Counted from the stretch's first letter, positions 1 through 8,548 are shown. The stretch: DNA of 64,000 bases from an uncultured Sunxiuqinia sp. (GCF_947495665.1 NZ_CANLZV010000002.1:372001-436000), one strand, 5' to 3'. The notes: generated from the sequence alone by a model not told the origin. A program made the numbers and translations.

Positions 1-371
1 TCGTCATGATAACCCGTTGTCCATAATTTAGTTTAGTTAGACCAGAAAATAATTATTGGTTTAAAAGAGAAAAGGTATCTATAATTATTTCATTTAAAAG
101 CACTTGTTTTTAAATGCTCTGCTAATATAGCATATATTTCATTCCAATATTAAAAAAACCTTAAAATTTCTTAACAAATAGAAAACACAGCCGATTTCGG
201 CTATTATAAATAATTGTTTTTCAGGGTGTAAAAAATGCCAATATGTTATAGAATATATTTGCATTTATAACCAGCATTTTCGGAAAATGAGCAAAAAAGG
301 GCTGAACAGTTTACTTCTGCCAGTAGAGAAACACATTTAAAGATGCGCTACTCCTATATGGAAGGATTTTT
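1..371. other. Non-coding left edge, upstream of trhO
   Basis: I see no convincing gene in this AT-rich stretch. Minus-strand ATGs near the edge either hit a stop within a few codons or run off the window. A small AGCCG-ATTT-CGGCT hairpin at 189-202, followed by an AT-rich run, could be a weak terminator for something outside the window. The stretch ends in the trhO promoter. Confidence 0.6.
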
Positions 372-379
372 TATCTTTG
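372..379 (+). promoter_or_regulatory. trhO-dus promoter, -7 element
   Basis: TATCTTTG matches the Bacteroidota -7 consensus TAnnTTTG exactly. Transcription would begin near 386, so the ATG at 397, not an in-frame ATG at 343, is the usable start of trhO. I see no clear TTTG -33 element at the right distance. Confidence 0.6.
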
Positions 380-396
380 CAGCAAAATTTAGCAAG

Positions 397-1458
397 ATGC
401 ATTTGTATAACCGATACAGTAAAAAGGAGTTGACCAGGCGCTTGAATGAAGAGACTTTCAAGCGAAGAACGATTTCATTTTACCGCTATGTAGCGATTGA
501 TGAGCCTCAGGAGTTCCGGAATGAGCTTTATTTTCAATGGGATAAGCTTGGATGTTTGGGGCGCATCTATGTGGCCCGGGAAGGAATTAATGCCCAGATG
601 AGCGTGCCGGAGCAAGCCTTGCCTGCATTTCTGTCGCATTTGGAAGAAATGGAGCAGCTCAAGGCTATGCCGATCAAGTATGCCATTGAGGATGACGGTA
701 AGTCATTTTATAAGCTGACCATTAAAGTGCGTCCGAAAATTGTGGCCGACGGCTTGGACGAACGTGCTTTTGATACCACCAATGTTGGAACCCATTTATC
801 GGCGAAAGAATTTCATGATCTGGTTGATCAGCCGGACGTTTTGCTGGTGGATATGCGCAACCATTACGAGAGTGAGATTGGCCATTTCAGAGGAGCTATT
901 TGCCCTGAGGCGGATACTTTTCGCGAAGAAATTGAAATGGTTGTCAATGATTTGAAGGAGCAAAAAGAGCGTAAGATCCTGTTGTATTGTACGGGAGGTA
1001 TACGTTGTGAAAAAGCAAGTGCCTATTTGAGACACCATGGTTTCAGCGATGTTAACCAACTGCATGGAGGTATTATTGAGTATGCCCGGCAAATTAAACA
1101 GCTTGATCTTGAGTCAAAGTTCATAGGTAAAAACTTCGTTTTTGATCAGCGCTTGGGGGAAACGGTCAGTGGGGAAGTGATTGCCCACTGTCACCAGTGC
1201 GGACGTAAGTGCGATACGCATACCAACTGCGCCAATGACTTGTGTCACATCCTCTTTATTCAATGCGAGACCTGTGCTCTGCAATACGAAGGCTGTTGCA
1301 CTAGTGAGTGTCAGTCGGTATTGCATGCCACGGAAGAAGAGCGCTTGTTGCACGTTCAAACTTTCAAACGTAAATTTGGCAACCGAAAAAGTTTTCGAAA
1401 AAGCATTGATAACCGGCTAAAAACAGAAAGCCAAAGCGCAACCGTTGAGCATGACTAA
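397..1458 (+). CDS. trhO: tRNA uridine(34) hydroxylase TrhO (YceA-type rhodanese protein)
   Basis: This is an oxygen-dependent tRNA hydroxylase that makes 5-hydroxyuridine at wobble U34 (function known for the family). The roughly 353-residue protein has an N-terminal acylphosphatase-like domain, a central rhodanese domain with the catalytic loop YCTGGIRCEKA, and the family's C-terminal Cys-rich tail, which begins CHQCGRKC and ends in paired cysteines before SEC. I chose the ATG at 397 (MHLYNRYSKKEL) because the promoter -7 box lies inside the longer frame that starts at 343. The 3' end overlaps the dus gene by 8 bp, so the two tRNA-modification genes form one operon and may be translationally coupled. 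Confidence 0.93.
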   Translation: MHLYNRYSKKELTRRLNEETFKRRTISFYRYVAIDEPQEFRNELYFQWDKLGCLGRIYVAREGINAQMSVPEQALPAFLSHLEEMEQLKAMPIKYAIEDDGKSFYKLTIKVRPKIVADGLDERAFDTTNVGTHLSAKEFHDLVDQPDVLLVDMRNHYESEIGHFRGAICPEADTFREEIEMVVNDLKEQKERKILLYCTGGIRCEKASAYLRHHGFSDVNQLHGGIIEYARQIKQLDLESKFIGKNFVFDQRLGETVSGEVIAHCHQCGRKCDTHTNCANDLCHILFIQCETCALQYEGCCTSECQSVLHATEEERLLHVQTFKRKFGNRKSFRKSIDNRLKTESQSATVEHD

Positions 1459-2458
1459 TTTTTGGAAAGAGATAAAAGCTCCAATCATGGCCTTGGCGCC
1501 TATGGAAGATGTTACCGACACTTCATTTCGTGAGTTGGTAGCCCGCATTTCATATCCCGAATGTTTACATCTTTTGTTTACTGAGTTTACGGCAGTAGAC
1601 GGAATGAATCATCCGAAGGGGAAGGAAAGGGTTTCAGAGCGCCTGATTGTGAGTAAAAGTGAACGGGAAGTCCTGAAGGAAAAAGGGATTAAACTGATTG
1701 CTCAGATTTGGGGGAACAAACCAGAAGTTTTCCATAAAATTACCAAGGAGATTTCGGAAGAGTATGATTTTGATGGGATAGACATTAATATGGGCTGTCC
1801 GGTTAAAAATGTGGTAAAACAAGGATCATGCAGTGCACTGATCGATCAGCCTGCTTTGGCGCAGGAAATTATTCTGGCTTCGAAAGAAGCAACCAAGCTA
1901 CCTGTTTCAGTAAAAACAAGAACCGGAATCAGACAACACGAAACGGAGCGCTGGATTAATCAATTGCTGGAGACGAAACCGGCCGCCATCACGCTGCACG
2001 GGCGCATACAAAAGCAGCAGTCGGATGGTGAAGCCAATTGGGATGAAATAGCCAAAGCTGTGGATTTGCGCGATGCTTCAGGGCTTGAAATTCCTGTTTT
2101 GGGCAATGGCGATGTGCTTTCCTACGCCCAGGCCGTAGACTATACGCAACAGTATGGTGTTGATGGGGTCATGATTGGACGAGGGATTTTTCACAATCCC
2201 TGGTTTTTCAATTCAACTCCGCAAAATCCTACCCGGGAAGAAAAACTGGAACAACTTGTTTTTCACACCCGCTTGTTTGAGGCCAACTGGGGAGGTGTAA
2301 AGAATTTCAATATCCTTAAACGGTTTTACAAAATCTATGTCAATGGGTTTGAAGGTGCTGCCCATTTGCGCACCAGCCTAATGGGCGCTAATTCATTTGC
2401 CGATGTTTATCAGTTGATTAGCGCCCAGGTTCAATTCGCTGATTTCACTCAATCTTAA
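1451..2458 (+). CDS. tRNA-dihydrouridine synthase (Dus family)
   Basis: This is an FMN-dependent reductase that reduces uridines in the tRNA D-loop. The N-terminal TIM barrel opens with APMEDVTDTSFR (FMN-binding strand). DINMGCP carries the catalytic cysteine, and SVKTRTG, TLHGR and GNGDV...GVMIGRG follow in the standard order. The length of 335 residues is usual. An upstream TTG at 1445 is also in frame, but the ATG at 1451 is preferred; either start overlaps the end of trhO. The stop overlaps the convergent NifX-like gene by 4 bp. The Dus subfamily (A, B or C type) cannot be assigned with confidence. Confidence 0.93.
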   Translation: MTNFWKEIKAPIMALAPMEDVTDTSFRELVARISYPECLHLLFTEFTAVDGMNHPKGKERVSERLIVSKSEREVLKEKGIKLIAQIWGNKPEVFHKITKEISEEYDFDGIDINMGCPVKNVVKQGSCSALIDQPALAQEIILASKEATKLPVSVKTRTGIRQHETERWINQLLETKPAAITLHGRIQKQQSDGEANWDEIAKAVDLRDASGLEIPVLGNGDVLSYAQAVDYTQQYGVDGVMIGRGIFHNPWFFNSTPQNPTREEKLEQLVFHTRLFEANWGGVKNFNILKRFYKIYVNGFEGAAHLRTSLMGANSFADVYQLISAQVQFADFTQS

Positions 2459-2814
2459 TGCGAGCAACTTTGATGTTCAGTACAAATTGAAAGGTCTGCC
2501 GGAAAGTCTTTCGCTTTCCATTTGGCAATAACTTCTTCTATCGTTCCCTGGAAACCGGGGATTACCTCAATATGTTGAGACTTCAACTTATTAATGGCGC
2601 CTTGTCCAATTCCTCCTGCCAAAAGCAGTTGAACGCCCTCGCTGGCTAGCTCCTCGGCCAGGTTGCTTTTGCAGCCACAACTTTTATCGGTTGCTTTCGG
2701 ACTCACCCGGATTATATCAAGCTGTTCGTTTAACTCAACAATGGTTAAATATTCGCAATGACCAAAGTGGTTATCAATGCTGTTCTCTTTTGAAGGGATT
2801 GCTATCTTTATCAT
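2455..2814 (-). CDS. NifX/NifB-domain protein (dinitrogenase FeMo-cofactor family)
   Basis: A 119-residue single-domain protein of the family covering NifX, NifY and the NifB C-terminus (PF02579 type). It begins MIKIAIPSKENSIDNHFGHC, the family's DxHFGxC entry motif, and continues with LLAGGIGQGA. It adds extra cysteines (KSCGC in the middle and CTEHQSC near the C-terminus) that could bind metal or an Fe-S cluster. No nitrogenase genes are nearby, so a nitrogen-fixation role is unlikely; such stand-alone proteins are usually uncharacterised. The gene converges with dus (4-bp overlap) and diverges from the PepSY-helix gene across an 83-bp spacer with a perfect palindrome. Confidence 0.85.
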   Translation of the reverse strand: MIKIAIPSKENSIDNHFGHCEYLTIVELNEQLDIIRVSPKATDKSCGCKSNLAEELASEGVQLLLAGGIGQGAINKLKSQHIEVIPGFQGTIEEVIAKWKAKDFPADLSICTEHQSCSH

Positions 2815-2860
2815 CTTTTTTATGATTAATTTTTGTTTATTTTCGTTGCAAAATTCGATA

Positions 2861-2868
2861 CAAATATA
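2861..2868 (-). promoter_or_regulatory. -7 element for the NifX-like gene
   Basis: Read on the minus strand this is TATATTTG, a perfect TAnnTTTG. It gives a leader of about 40 nt before the ATG at 2814. The palindrome at 2871-2882 lies immediately upstream, inside the -33/-7 spacer. Confidence 0.6.
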
Positions 2869-2870
2869 AT

Positions 2871-2882
2871 GAACTTAAGTTC
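2871..2882. promoter_or_regulatory. Perfect palindrome GAACTTAAGTTC, probable operator
   Basis: A 12-bp perfect inverted repeat lies between two divergent genes. It sits directly upstream of the -7 box of the minus-strand gene and 15 bp before the start of the plus-strand gene. A dimeric repressor bound here could control both. No regulator gene is adjacent, so the binding protein is unknown. Confidence 0.5.
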
Positions 2883-2897
2883 GAAATAAAGAGAAAA

Positions 2898-3452
2898 ATG
2901 AACATGAGACGTTTTTTGAGGAAATGGCATCGGGATTTAGGGTATTTCATTACGGGAATCTTATTGATTTACGCCGTTTCAGGGATCGCGCTAAATCATC
3001 GGAAAGATTGGAATCCCGATTATTCTGTTGTTTCTGAATCCATTCAGCTAAAAAAAGGGGAGTGGAAAACATACAGTTCAGAAGAAATCGGGCAGCTTTT
3101 GCAGCAATTTGAGGCAGCCCCGGTTTACAAAAAGCACTTTAACAGCGACGAGGGTGTGGTGAAAGTATTTGTTGAGAACGGAATGGTTATTTTCGACCCG
3201 ACAGGTGGGCAAGCCAAGTTGGAGCTGCTGCTGAAACGACCGGTCTTTTATCACATCAATAAATTGCACATGGCTGCTACCTTAAAAGCCTGGGTGTGGG
3301 TTTCCGATGTATTGGCTGCCATTCTGATTTTTGTCGCCTTGTCCGGCTTATTTATTCTAAAAGGCCGAAATGGCTTAACAGGCAGAGGTTTGTGGCTTAC
3401 GCTGCTGGGGATTCTGCTTCCGCTGTTTTTTATTGTATTTTATATATCTTGA
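2898..3452 (+). CDS. PepSY-associated transmembrane helix protein
   Basis: A 184-residue inner-membrane protein. It opens with the family signature RRFLRKWHRDLGYFITG, then a first membrane helix (about residues 15-33), a periplasmic PepSY-like region of about 100 residues, a second helix near 130-150 (VWVSDVLAAILIFVALSGLF) and a third at the C-terminus (LWLTLLGILLPLFFIVFYI). PepSY-helix proteins often accompany iron uptake or redox functions, but no specific role can be assigned. It is followed 24 bp later by an OB-fold-like lipoprotein gene, probably in one transcript. It may be controlled by the palindrome 15 bp upstream of its start. Confidence 0.85.
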   Translation: MNMRRFLRKWHRDLGYFITGILLIYAVSGIALNHRKDWNPDYSVVSESIQLKKGEWKTYSSEEIGQLLQQFEAAPVYKKHFNSDEGVVKVFVENGMVIFDPTGGQAKLELLLKRPVFYHINKLHMAATLKAWVWVSDVLAAILIFVALSGLFILKGRNGLTGRGLWLTLLGILLPLFFIVFYIS

Positions 3453-3476
3453 TCATCAAAAGAAAAACCACTACGT

Positions 3477-4040
3477 ATGAGAAGACTAAGCTTTATTCTG
3501 GCGATGCTGCTGATTGGCTCGGCATGCCAGCAAACCTCGAAAAAGTCGGAAGCGGCTTCCGAAGAATTAACTGTATTTACTGTTGATGAAATTCAGCAAA
3601 AAGGCGATGCATTTGTTGGAAAAGAAGTGCTGATAACCGGTATGGTATCGCATGTTTGCAAGCACGGTGGCGAGCGTTGTTTTCTGATGGGAAGTAGCGA
3701 AGATGCAACCATTCGTGTTGAAGCCGGCAATCAAATTGGTTCATTCAATCAGGAGCAAATGGGCAGCGACCTGAAAGTAAAGGGAATTTTGCAGGAAATC
3801 AGAATTGACGATGCCTATGTGGCTGAAATGGTTGCAGAGCTGGAAGAAGAAGGAGTTGCCAGCAACGAAGATCATGCCTTAGGCCATGACGGCGAAGGTA
3901 ATCATGAAGTGGACGGAGGTAACCACAACCGGGATCAGCTGGAGCAAATTGCTGAAATGCGGGAAAAGATTGAGGCTACCGGCAAAGGCTATTACTCCAT
4001 TTTCTATTTGGATGGGATTACAAGCGAAGAGCTGCAATAA
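3477..4040 (+). CDS. Lipoprotein with OB-fold-like domain
   Basis: A 187-residue exported lipoprotein. The signal peptide ends in the lipobox IGSAC with the lipidated cysteine at residue 17. The mature part has strands typical of an OB-fold (FVGKEVLITGMVSHVC, ATIRVEAG, DLKVKGILQEIRI) and a striking CKHGGERC motif that could bind metal or form a disulfide. It has an acidic, His-rich linker (about residues 130-150) and a final helical segment (QLEQIAEMREKIEATGKGY). It follows the PepSY-helix gene and ends just before a terminator. I do not recognise a named family; the pairing suggests a periplasmic metal or redox role, which is inference. Confidence 0.75.
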   Translation: MRRLSFILAMLLIGSACQQTSKKSEAASEELTVFTVDEIQQKGDAFVGKEVLITGMVSHVCKHGGERCFLMGSSEDATIRVEAGNQIGSFNQEQMGSDLKVKGILQEIRIDDAYVAEMVAELEEEGVASNEDHALGHDGEGNHEVDGGNHNRDQLEQIAEMREKIEATGKGYYSIFYLDGITSEELQ

Positions 4041-4048
4041 ATTATTCG

Positions 4049-4074
4049 AAGGCTGCATCATTTGCAGCCTTTTC
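4049..4074 (+). terminator. Rho-independent terminator after the lipoprotein gene
   Basis: AAGGCTGCA / TGCAGCCTT form a perfect 9-bp stem with a 5-nt loop, followed by TTTTCTATTT. It lies 8 bp after the stop of the lipoprotein gene and just before the end of the convergent msrB. Confidence 0.85.
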
Positions 4075-4439
4075 TATTTCTTTTCAGCAACAAAGCTTAG
4101 CGAAACCGAATTAACACAATGGCGTGTGTTTTTCGGAGTAAACCCTTCGCCTTTAAAAACATGCCCCAAGTGTCCACCACATTGGGCGCAGGTTATTTCA
4201 GTTCGTCTGCCGTCTGCATCAAGTGTCTGGTGGACTGCTCCTTCAATTTCATCGTCAAAACTGGGCCAGCCACAGCCTGAGTCAAACTTGTCGGTCGATC
4301 GGTACAGTGGTGCATTACATTGCCTGCAGCAATAGGTTCCGGTCTCCTTATTTTTGTAATATTTCCCGGAAAAGGCCGGTTCAGTTCCTTTGTACCGGAT
4401 TACATGCTCTTCAAATGGATTCAAGGGATTTAGTTTCAT
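4074..4439 (-). CDS. msrB: Peptide-methionine (R)-S-oxide reductase MsrB
   Basis: This enzyme reduces methionine-R-sulfoxide in proteins using thioredoxin. The 121-residue protein carries the catalytic Cys108 in NTRHCVNS, the probable resolving Cys56 in SGCGWPSF, and two CxxC zinc-binding pairs (C38/C41 and C84/C87), so it is the zinc-containing form. It is a stand-alone MsrB, not fused to MsrA. It is divergent from the pseudouridine synthase gene (142 bp between starts) and convergent with the lipoprotein gene. Confidence 0.96.
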   Translation of the reverse strand: MKLNPLNPFEEHVIRYKGTEPAFSGKYYKNKETGTYCCRQCNAPLYRSTDKFDSGCGWPSFDDEIEGAVHQTLDADGRRTEITCAQCGGHLGHVFKGEGFTPKNTRHCVNSVSLSFVAEKK

Positions 4440-4581
4440 TGTTATTCTTTTTTAGGCCTTGGTGGCCATTTTTCTGCTTTATTTAAACGAGACAGCTGGA
4501 TTTATGAATTTGTTTAGTCAGATATGTTAAAAGTAAGGTATCTTGCAGCCGCAAACAAAAACAACCCATTTAAAACGCCTC

Positions 4582-5271
4582 ATGGATATACCAATTATTT
4601 TTCAGGATGACCATTTACTGGTGGTGAATAAACCTGTTGATTTACCTGTGCACAAAAATGATTTTATGCCGCACGATGCTCCATACCTGACCAAGTTGAT
4701 TGGCGATGAAACCGGTCAGTGGATTTATAACGTGCATCGGCTGGATTCAAAAACTTCAGGCCTGATTATTTTGGCCAAATCCTCAGAGGTGGCGCATGAT
4801 TTAACCCTTCAGTTTGAGCGCAAGGAAGTTGTAAAGGAGTACGCCACTATTGTGCTGGGAGAAGTAGCCGAGGAAGGTGTTTTTGATGAGAAAGTGGTGG
4901 TAAAGAAAAAAAGCAAATTCAAGAAAAGTGCGTTGACGCGTTTTCAGAGAATACGTACGGTTCAAACTGCCATTTCGTATAAGGAGCATACCAATGTGTG
5001 CTTGAGCTTGGTTCGCGTGCTGCCCGAAACCGGTCGCTGGCATCAAATCAGGCAGCATTTTGCTAAAAACCGGCACGACATTGTGGGTGATTCGCATCAT
5101 GGCGACTTTACCCTGAACAAGTTGATAAAAGCCGAATGGGGGTTCAATCGCCTTATGCTGCATGCCTCCAAATTGGGCTTTACCCATCCGATTACCTGTG
5201 AAAAGCTTGAGTTTGAGGCAACACTCCCGGAGGAGTTTGAACAGTTACTTGAAGCTGTGGCAATCAAATAA
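4582..5271 (+). CDS. RluA-family pseudouridine synthase, TruC-like
   Basis: This enzyme isomerises uridine to pseudouridine in RNA. HRLDSKTSGLIILAK is the RluA-family motif II with the catalytic aspartate, and the downstream motif TGRWHQIRQH is present. There is no S4 domain and the protein is short (229 residues), which fits TruC, the enzyme for tRNA U65, better than RluC or RluD. I chose the ATG at 4582 (MDIPIIFQDDHLLVVNKP); a TTG at 4543 would add 13 residues but sits inside a -7-like TATCTTGC. The exact target RNA is inferred. Confidence 0.87.
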   Translation: MDIPIIFQDDHLLVVNKPVDLPVHKNDFMPHDAPYLTKLIGDETGQWIYNVHRLDSKTSGLIILAKSSEVAHDLTLQFERKEVVKEYATIVLGEVAEEGVFDEKVVVKKKSKFKKSALTRFQRIRTVQTAISYKEHTNVCLSLVRVLPETGRWHQIRQHFAKNRHDIVGDSHHGDFTLNKLIKAEWGFNRLMLHASKLGFTHPITCEKLEFEATLPEEFEQLLEAVAIK

Positions 5272-5309
5272 ATTCATAGCGGAGAACTGGCAAGGTGTGT
5301 TGTGCCCGC

Positions 5310-5981
5310 CTAAATGGGAAGTAAATACAAAAACGAAAAGAAATGACACACCGAGCCACCCAAAATAAACAAGTGAAAAACCAGGTGAAAAAACGGTACT
5401 TTGGGAAATAAGTAAAACAAGGCACCCACTGTGTAGCTCAGCCCACCAGCCAGCAAAAACCAAAGAGAAACTGGGGGTACGTTTTTGATCATAGGCACAA
5501 TGGCGAACACGATTAACCAGCCCATCGCGACATAAAGCCAAGCTGACAGGTTGCGCCATTTGGATGAATAGAACCAGATTTTAAATACAATTCCTGCAAC
5601 AGCCATTGACCAGATCAAGCCAAAAATGGTCCAGCCAATCCAGCCGCGAAGGGCAATCAGCGATATTGGCGTATAGGAGCCGGCAATCAAAATGTAAATG
5701 GCTGAATGGTCAAAACGGTTCAATTTTGCTTTTAGCCGCGGATTTTTAACGCCGTGAAAAAGGGTAGAGGCCAGGTAAAGCAAAACCATGCTGGCGCCGA
5801 ACACGGCAAAACTTACAATGTGCCAGACGGTACCATAAAGTGCCCCAAAAACCGTTAAAAGGCATACTCCGGCAATAGCTAATGCGACACCAATTCCGTG
5901 TGAAACCGAATTGGCAATTTCCTCAGCCCGAATCAATTGTTTTCCTTTTCTTCTCACCATGCTTATTCGTTTGATTTCCAC
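5310..5981 (-). CDS. Hemolysin III / PAQR family membrane protein (TrhA-like)
   Basis: A seven-helix membrane protein of the YqfA/hemolysin III branch of the PAQR superfamily. The hallmark polar residues are present: STLFHG after helix 2, FDHSAIYILIAGSYTP in the middle, and HLVFHLFILGGSVCHF near the C-terminus, giving the three metal-binding histidine positions. The length of 223 residues is typical. The start is uncertain: GTG at 5981, or ATG at 5960 (MVRRKGKQ). Members are linked to membrane-fluidity control; true haemolysis is not expected. It converges with the pseudouridine synthase gene. Confidence 0.9.
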   Translation of the reverse strand: MEIKRISMVRRKGKQLIRAEEIANSVSHGIGVALAIAGVCLLTVFGALYGTVWHIVSFAVFGASMVLLYLASTLFHGVKNPRLKAKLNRFDHSAIYILIAGSYTPISLIALRGWIGWTIFGLIWSMAVAGIVFKIWFYSSKWRNLSAWLYVAMGWLIVFAIVPMIKNVPPVSLWFLLAGGLSYTVGALFYLFPKVPFFHLVFHLFILGGSVCHFFSFLYLLPI

Positions 5982-6306
5982 TTTTTAATTGGGGTATTTG
6001 GTCCTGTTTCTTACTGTTGACAAGACCTCAAAGGTATTAATTGTTCTTTTTGAATGGTAGCTGCAGGGCTTATTTGCCATCGCTTTTCATTAAGATCAGG
6101 CCTAAGTTCTTTGGACTTCAGTTTGTTGTGTCGTAACGCTTAAGTGTTTCTTATGTTTATTGGTTTACAGCTTTCTTGCAGTCTGAACTTCTGAAAAATG
6201 AAAGACAGGAAGTGTGGCGTCTTGCCGGTGATGGAGATTTGATTATTAGTGGTTTAATAAGGGCTGCATTTTTTGATTGCTTTCCAATGGATTTTTAAAA
6301 GAACAT
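5982..6306. other. Non-coding stretch between hemolysin III and DUF302 genes
   Basis: About 325 bp with no supported gene. Upstream of the hemolysin III start I see no clear CAAAnnTA (a reversed -7 box). It is bounded on the right by the DUF302 terminator. Confidence 0.5.
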
Positions 6307-6358
6307 AAAAAGCAGATGATTCCACCTTTTTTTTCGAAAGGAGTTACAATCTGCTTTT
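6307..6358 (-). terminator. Long hairpin terminator of the DUF302 gene
   Basis: AAAAGCAGAT (6308-6317) pairs with ATCTGCTTTT (6349-6358), and inside it CCTTT pairs with AAAGG, giving a long interrupted stem. On the minus strand it ends in CTGCTTTTTATGTTCTTTT, the U-tract expected after the DUF302 stop at 6386. Confidence 0.75.
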
Positions 6359-6385
6359 CATGGGTAATTGGTTGGAAGCTGCTTG

Positions 6386-6778
6386 CTAAACGGCAGCAAT
6401 AACGCGCTCCAGCCGACTGGTAATGTCCTCGGCAATTGTAGCCAGTTTCTGATTTTCCACCGCCATCATCGAGGCGATGGGGTTTACAGCAGCTACTTCA
6501 ACCTTTTTATCCAAGGTTTCCTGAACAATTACATTGCAAGGAAGCATGGTGCCAATTTTATCTTCGGCTTGCAAGGCCTGGTAGGCCGCCGGAGGATTGC
6601 AGGCTCCAAGTATGCGGTATTTTCTAAAGTCGACATCCAGCTTCTCTTTCAATTTATCATGAATGTCGATTTGTGTTAACACACCAAAACCTTCTTTTTT
6701 CAGTTCATCCGTTACTTTTTCAACGGCCTGGTCAAAGGTGTAGTTCGTAATTTTTTCAATGTAGTACTTCATGTGCAT
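6386..6778 (-). CDS. DUF302 domain protein
   Basis: A 130-residue soluble protein of the DUF302 family. Family marks seen are the N-terminal helix TFDQAVEKVTDELKKEGFGVLTQIDI, the YRILGACNPPAAYQALQ segment, and MLPCNVIVQE followed by a short helical tail. Function is unknown for the family; the two conserved cysteines (GAC, PCN) hint at redox or metal chemistry. It is a monocistronic gene with its own long terminator. Start is the ATG at 6778 or the in-frame ATG at 6772. Confidence 0.88.
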   Translation of the reverse strand: MHMKYYIEKITNYTFDQAVEKVTDELKKEGFGVLTQIDIHDKLKEKLDVDFRKYRILGACNPPAAYQALQAEDKIGTMLPCNVIVQETLDKKVEVAAVNPIASMMAVENQKLATIAEDITSRLERVIAAV

Positions 6779-7114
6779 TTTTGTTTTATGGTTTTTAATC
6801 TGTTTGGTTTTCCAGGACGAAATGGGCTGAGAAAGAATTCGTCATTTGTTCATTTCAGTCAATACTGTTAACGATTTTCACTTCTATTTGTTTAGGCTTC
6901 TTTACAAAGGCTTAACATAGCTGTAAACGAAGGGATTTGGGATCTCTGATCCGGGCTTAATTCTTGTTTGCCAGACTGAGGAGTAGCTTCAACCTGTAAG
7001 TTTTCAGCCCAGACTGAACTTATGTCCTTCCATGGATAAGGTATTGGTAATATTAAATCGGCGGCTTATAAGCAGTGCTGAAGAGTGCGATCAACCTAAG
7101 TAAGATTTAAATGC
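6779..7114. other. Non-coding stretch before the helicase gene
   Basis: About 340 bp between divergent genes. I see no open frame with a credible start and no strong inverted repeat. It leads into the helicase promoter. Confidence 0.5.
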
Positions 7115-7122
7115 TACCTTTG
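7115..7122 (+). promoter_or_regulatory. -7 element of the helicase gene
   Basis: TACCTTTG matches TAnnTTTG. It predicts a start of transcription near 7130 and a leader of about 60 nt before the ATG at 7190. Confidence 0.55.
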
Positions 7123-7189
7123 CGCCCTTTATTTATCATCCCATCATTTCTAATTCAGTTTATTTTTAGGTGGGAACAAAAATTAGTGA

Positions 7190-8443
7190 ATGACATTATT
7201 TGAAGAACTAGGAATTATTGAGCCTATCTTAAAGGCATTAAACGAAGAAAAATATACAGAACCAACACCCATACAAGGAAAAGCGATCCCAATTATTTTG
7301 CAACGCAAAGATGTACTGGGAAGTGCACAAACAGGAACCGGTAAAACAGCCGCTTTTTCAATTCCAATTTTACAACATCTTTTTCAAGAACAGCGCCAGC
7401 GAAACCATCAGCGTGCCATAAGGTCGCTGATTATCACTCCAACACGTGAGTTGGCCATACAGATTGGTGAGAGTTTATCGACCTATGGAAGATATACCGG
7501 CCTTAAGAATACGGTTATTTTTGGAGGCGTAAAGCAGGGGGCGCAAACCAATGCCTTGCGCAATGGGGTAGATATTTTAGTAGCAACTCCCGGGCGTTTG
7601 CTTGACTTGATGGACCAGGGATTTATCAAGCTGAACCACATTGAATATTTTGTACTGGACGAAGCCGACCGCATGTTGGATATGGGCTTTGTTCATGAAA
7701 TACGGAAGATTATTGCCAAGCTTCCGACAAAGCGACAGTCGTTGTTTTTCTCGGCTACCATGCCTAAAAACATCATGGAGCTTTCGACCAAAATTCTGCA
7801 TAACCCGGCCAAAGTAGAGGTTAGTCCGGTGTCGTCAACGGCGGAAACGATTAGTCAGTATTTGTATTACACCAACCGGGCAGATAAAAACAATTTGTTG
7901 GTACACATTCTGAAAAACCAGGACTTGGACCAGGTGTTGGTGTTTTCACGTACGAAACACGGAGCCGATAAAATTGTCCGTTATCTGAAAAAACATGGTG
8001 TCGAATCGGCTGCTATTCATGGCGATAAAGCCCAGAATCAGCGTCAAAAAGCTTTAGCTAAATTCAAAGATCGGGAAATTCGGGTGTTGGTAGCAACTGA
8101 TATTGCTGCCCGTGGAATTGATATTGATAGGTTGAAGTATGTTATTAATTATGATATTCCTAATGTGGCAGAAACCTATGTTCACCGGATTGGACGATCG
8201 GGTAGGGCTGGTGACGAAGGGATTGCTATTTCGATGTGCGAACCAGAAGAAAACGAGTACATCAGGGATATTGAGCGCTTGATTAAACGTAAAATTGATC
8301 AGGTGAAGGATAATCCGTTTCCACAAACCGACAAGCCAATGACGGCCAATGAAAAGAAAGCCTTTGAAAAGGAAAAAAGGCAGCGTAGGCAAGAATTCTT
8401 TGCCAACAGAAACAAAGCACAAAATCGCTCATTCCGACGATAA
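7190..8443 (+). CDS. DEAD-box RNA helicase, RhlE type
   Basis: An ATP-dependent RNA helicase for ribosome assembly or mRNA turnover. All core motifs are present in order: Q-motif EPTPIQ, Walker A AQTGTGKT, PTRELA, TPGR, DEAD (VLDEADRML), SAT (FFSATMP), then in the second RecA domain VLVFSRTKHGAD, ATDIAARGID and HRIGRSGR. After about residue 375 comes a short basic tail rich in K, R, E and Q, typical of RhlE-like proteins. Length is 417 residues. It has its own promoter and a strong terminator, so it is transcribed alone. Bacteroidota carry several paralogues, so no specific gene symbol is assigned. Confidence 0.95.
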   Translation: MTLFEELGIIEPILKALNEEKYTEPTPIQGKAIPIILQRKDVLGSAQTGTGKTAAFSIPILQHLFQEQRQRNHQRAIRSLIITPTRELAIQIGESLSTYGRYTGLKNTVIFGGVKQGAQTNALRNGVDILVATPGRLLDLMDQGFIKLNHIEYFVLDEADRMLDMGFVHEIRKIIAKLPTKRQSLFFSATMPKNIMELSTKILHNPAKVEVSPVSSTAETISQYLYYTNRADKNNLLVHILKNQDLDQVLVFSRTKHGADKIVRYLKKHGVESAAIHGDKAQNQRQKALAKFKDREIRVLVATDIAARGIDIDRLKYVINYDIPNVAETYVHRIGRSGRAGDEGIAISMCEPEENEYIRDIERLIKRKIDQVKDNPFPQTDKPMTANEKKAFEKEKRQRRQEFFANRNKAQNRSFRR

Positions 8444-8482
8444 ACAAAGAAAGAAGCCTTGCAAGGGCTTCTTTCTTTGTTT
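8442..8482. terminator. 17-bp-stem terminator between helicase and methyltransferase genes
   Basis: AAACAAAGAAAGAAGCC and its exact complement form a perfect 17-bp stem with a 7-nt loop, with T-rich ends on both strands. It follows the helicase stop directly and could also serve the convergent methyltransferase gene. Confidence 0.9.
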
Positions 8483-8548
8483 AATGGGATTATTAAATAG
8501 AAGGATTGTCCAGTTTAAAGGAGCAATCCTTCCTTTATTTCAGATGGA

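Noticed and set aside
189-202. AGCCG-ATTT-CGGCT hairpin as a terminator
   Set aside because: Only a 5-bp stem and the following T run is interrupted; no identifiable gene ends here in the window.
343-396. Longer N-terminus of TrhO beginning at an ATG at 343
   Set aside because: The promoter -7 box (372-379) lies inside this extension and the residues (MRYSYMEGFFIFAAKFSK) do not resemble the family start, so the ATG at 397 is used.
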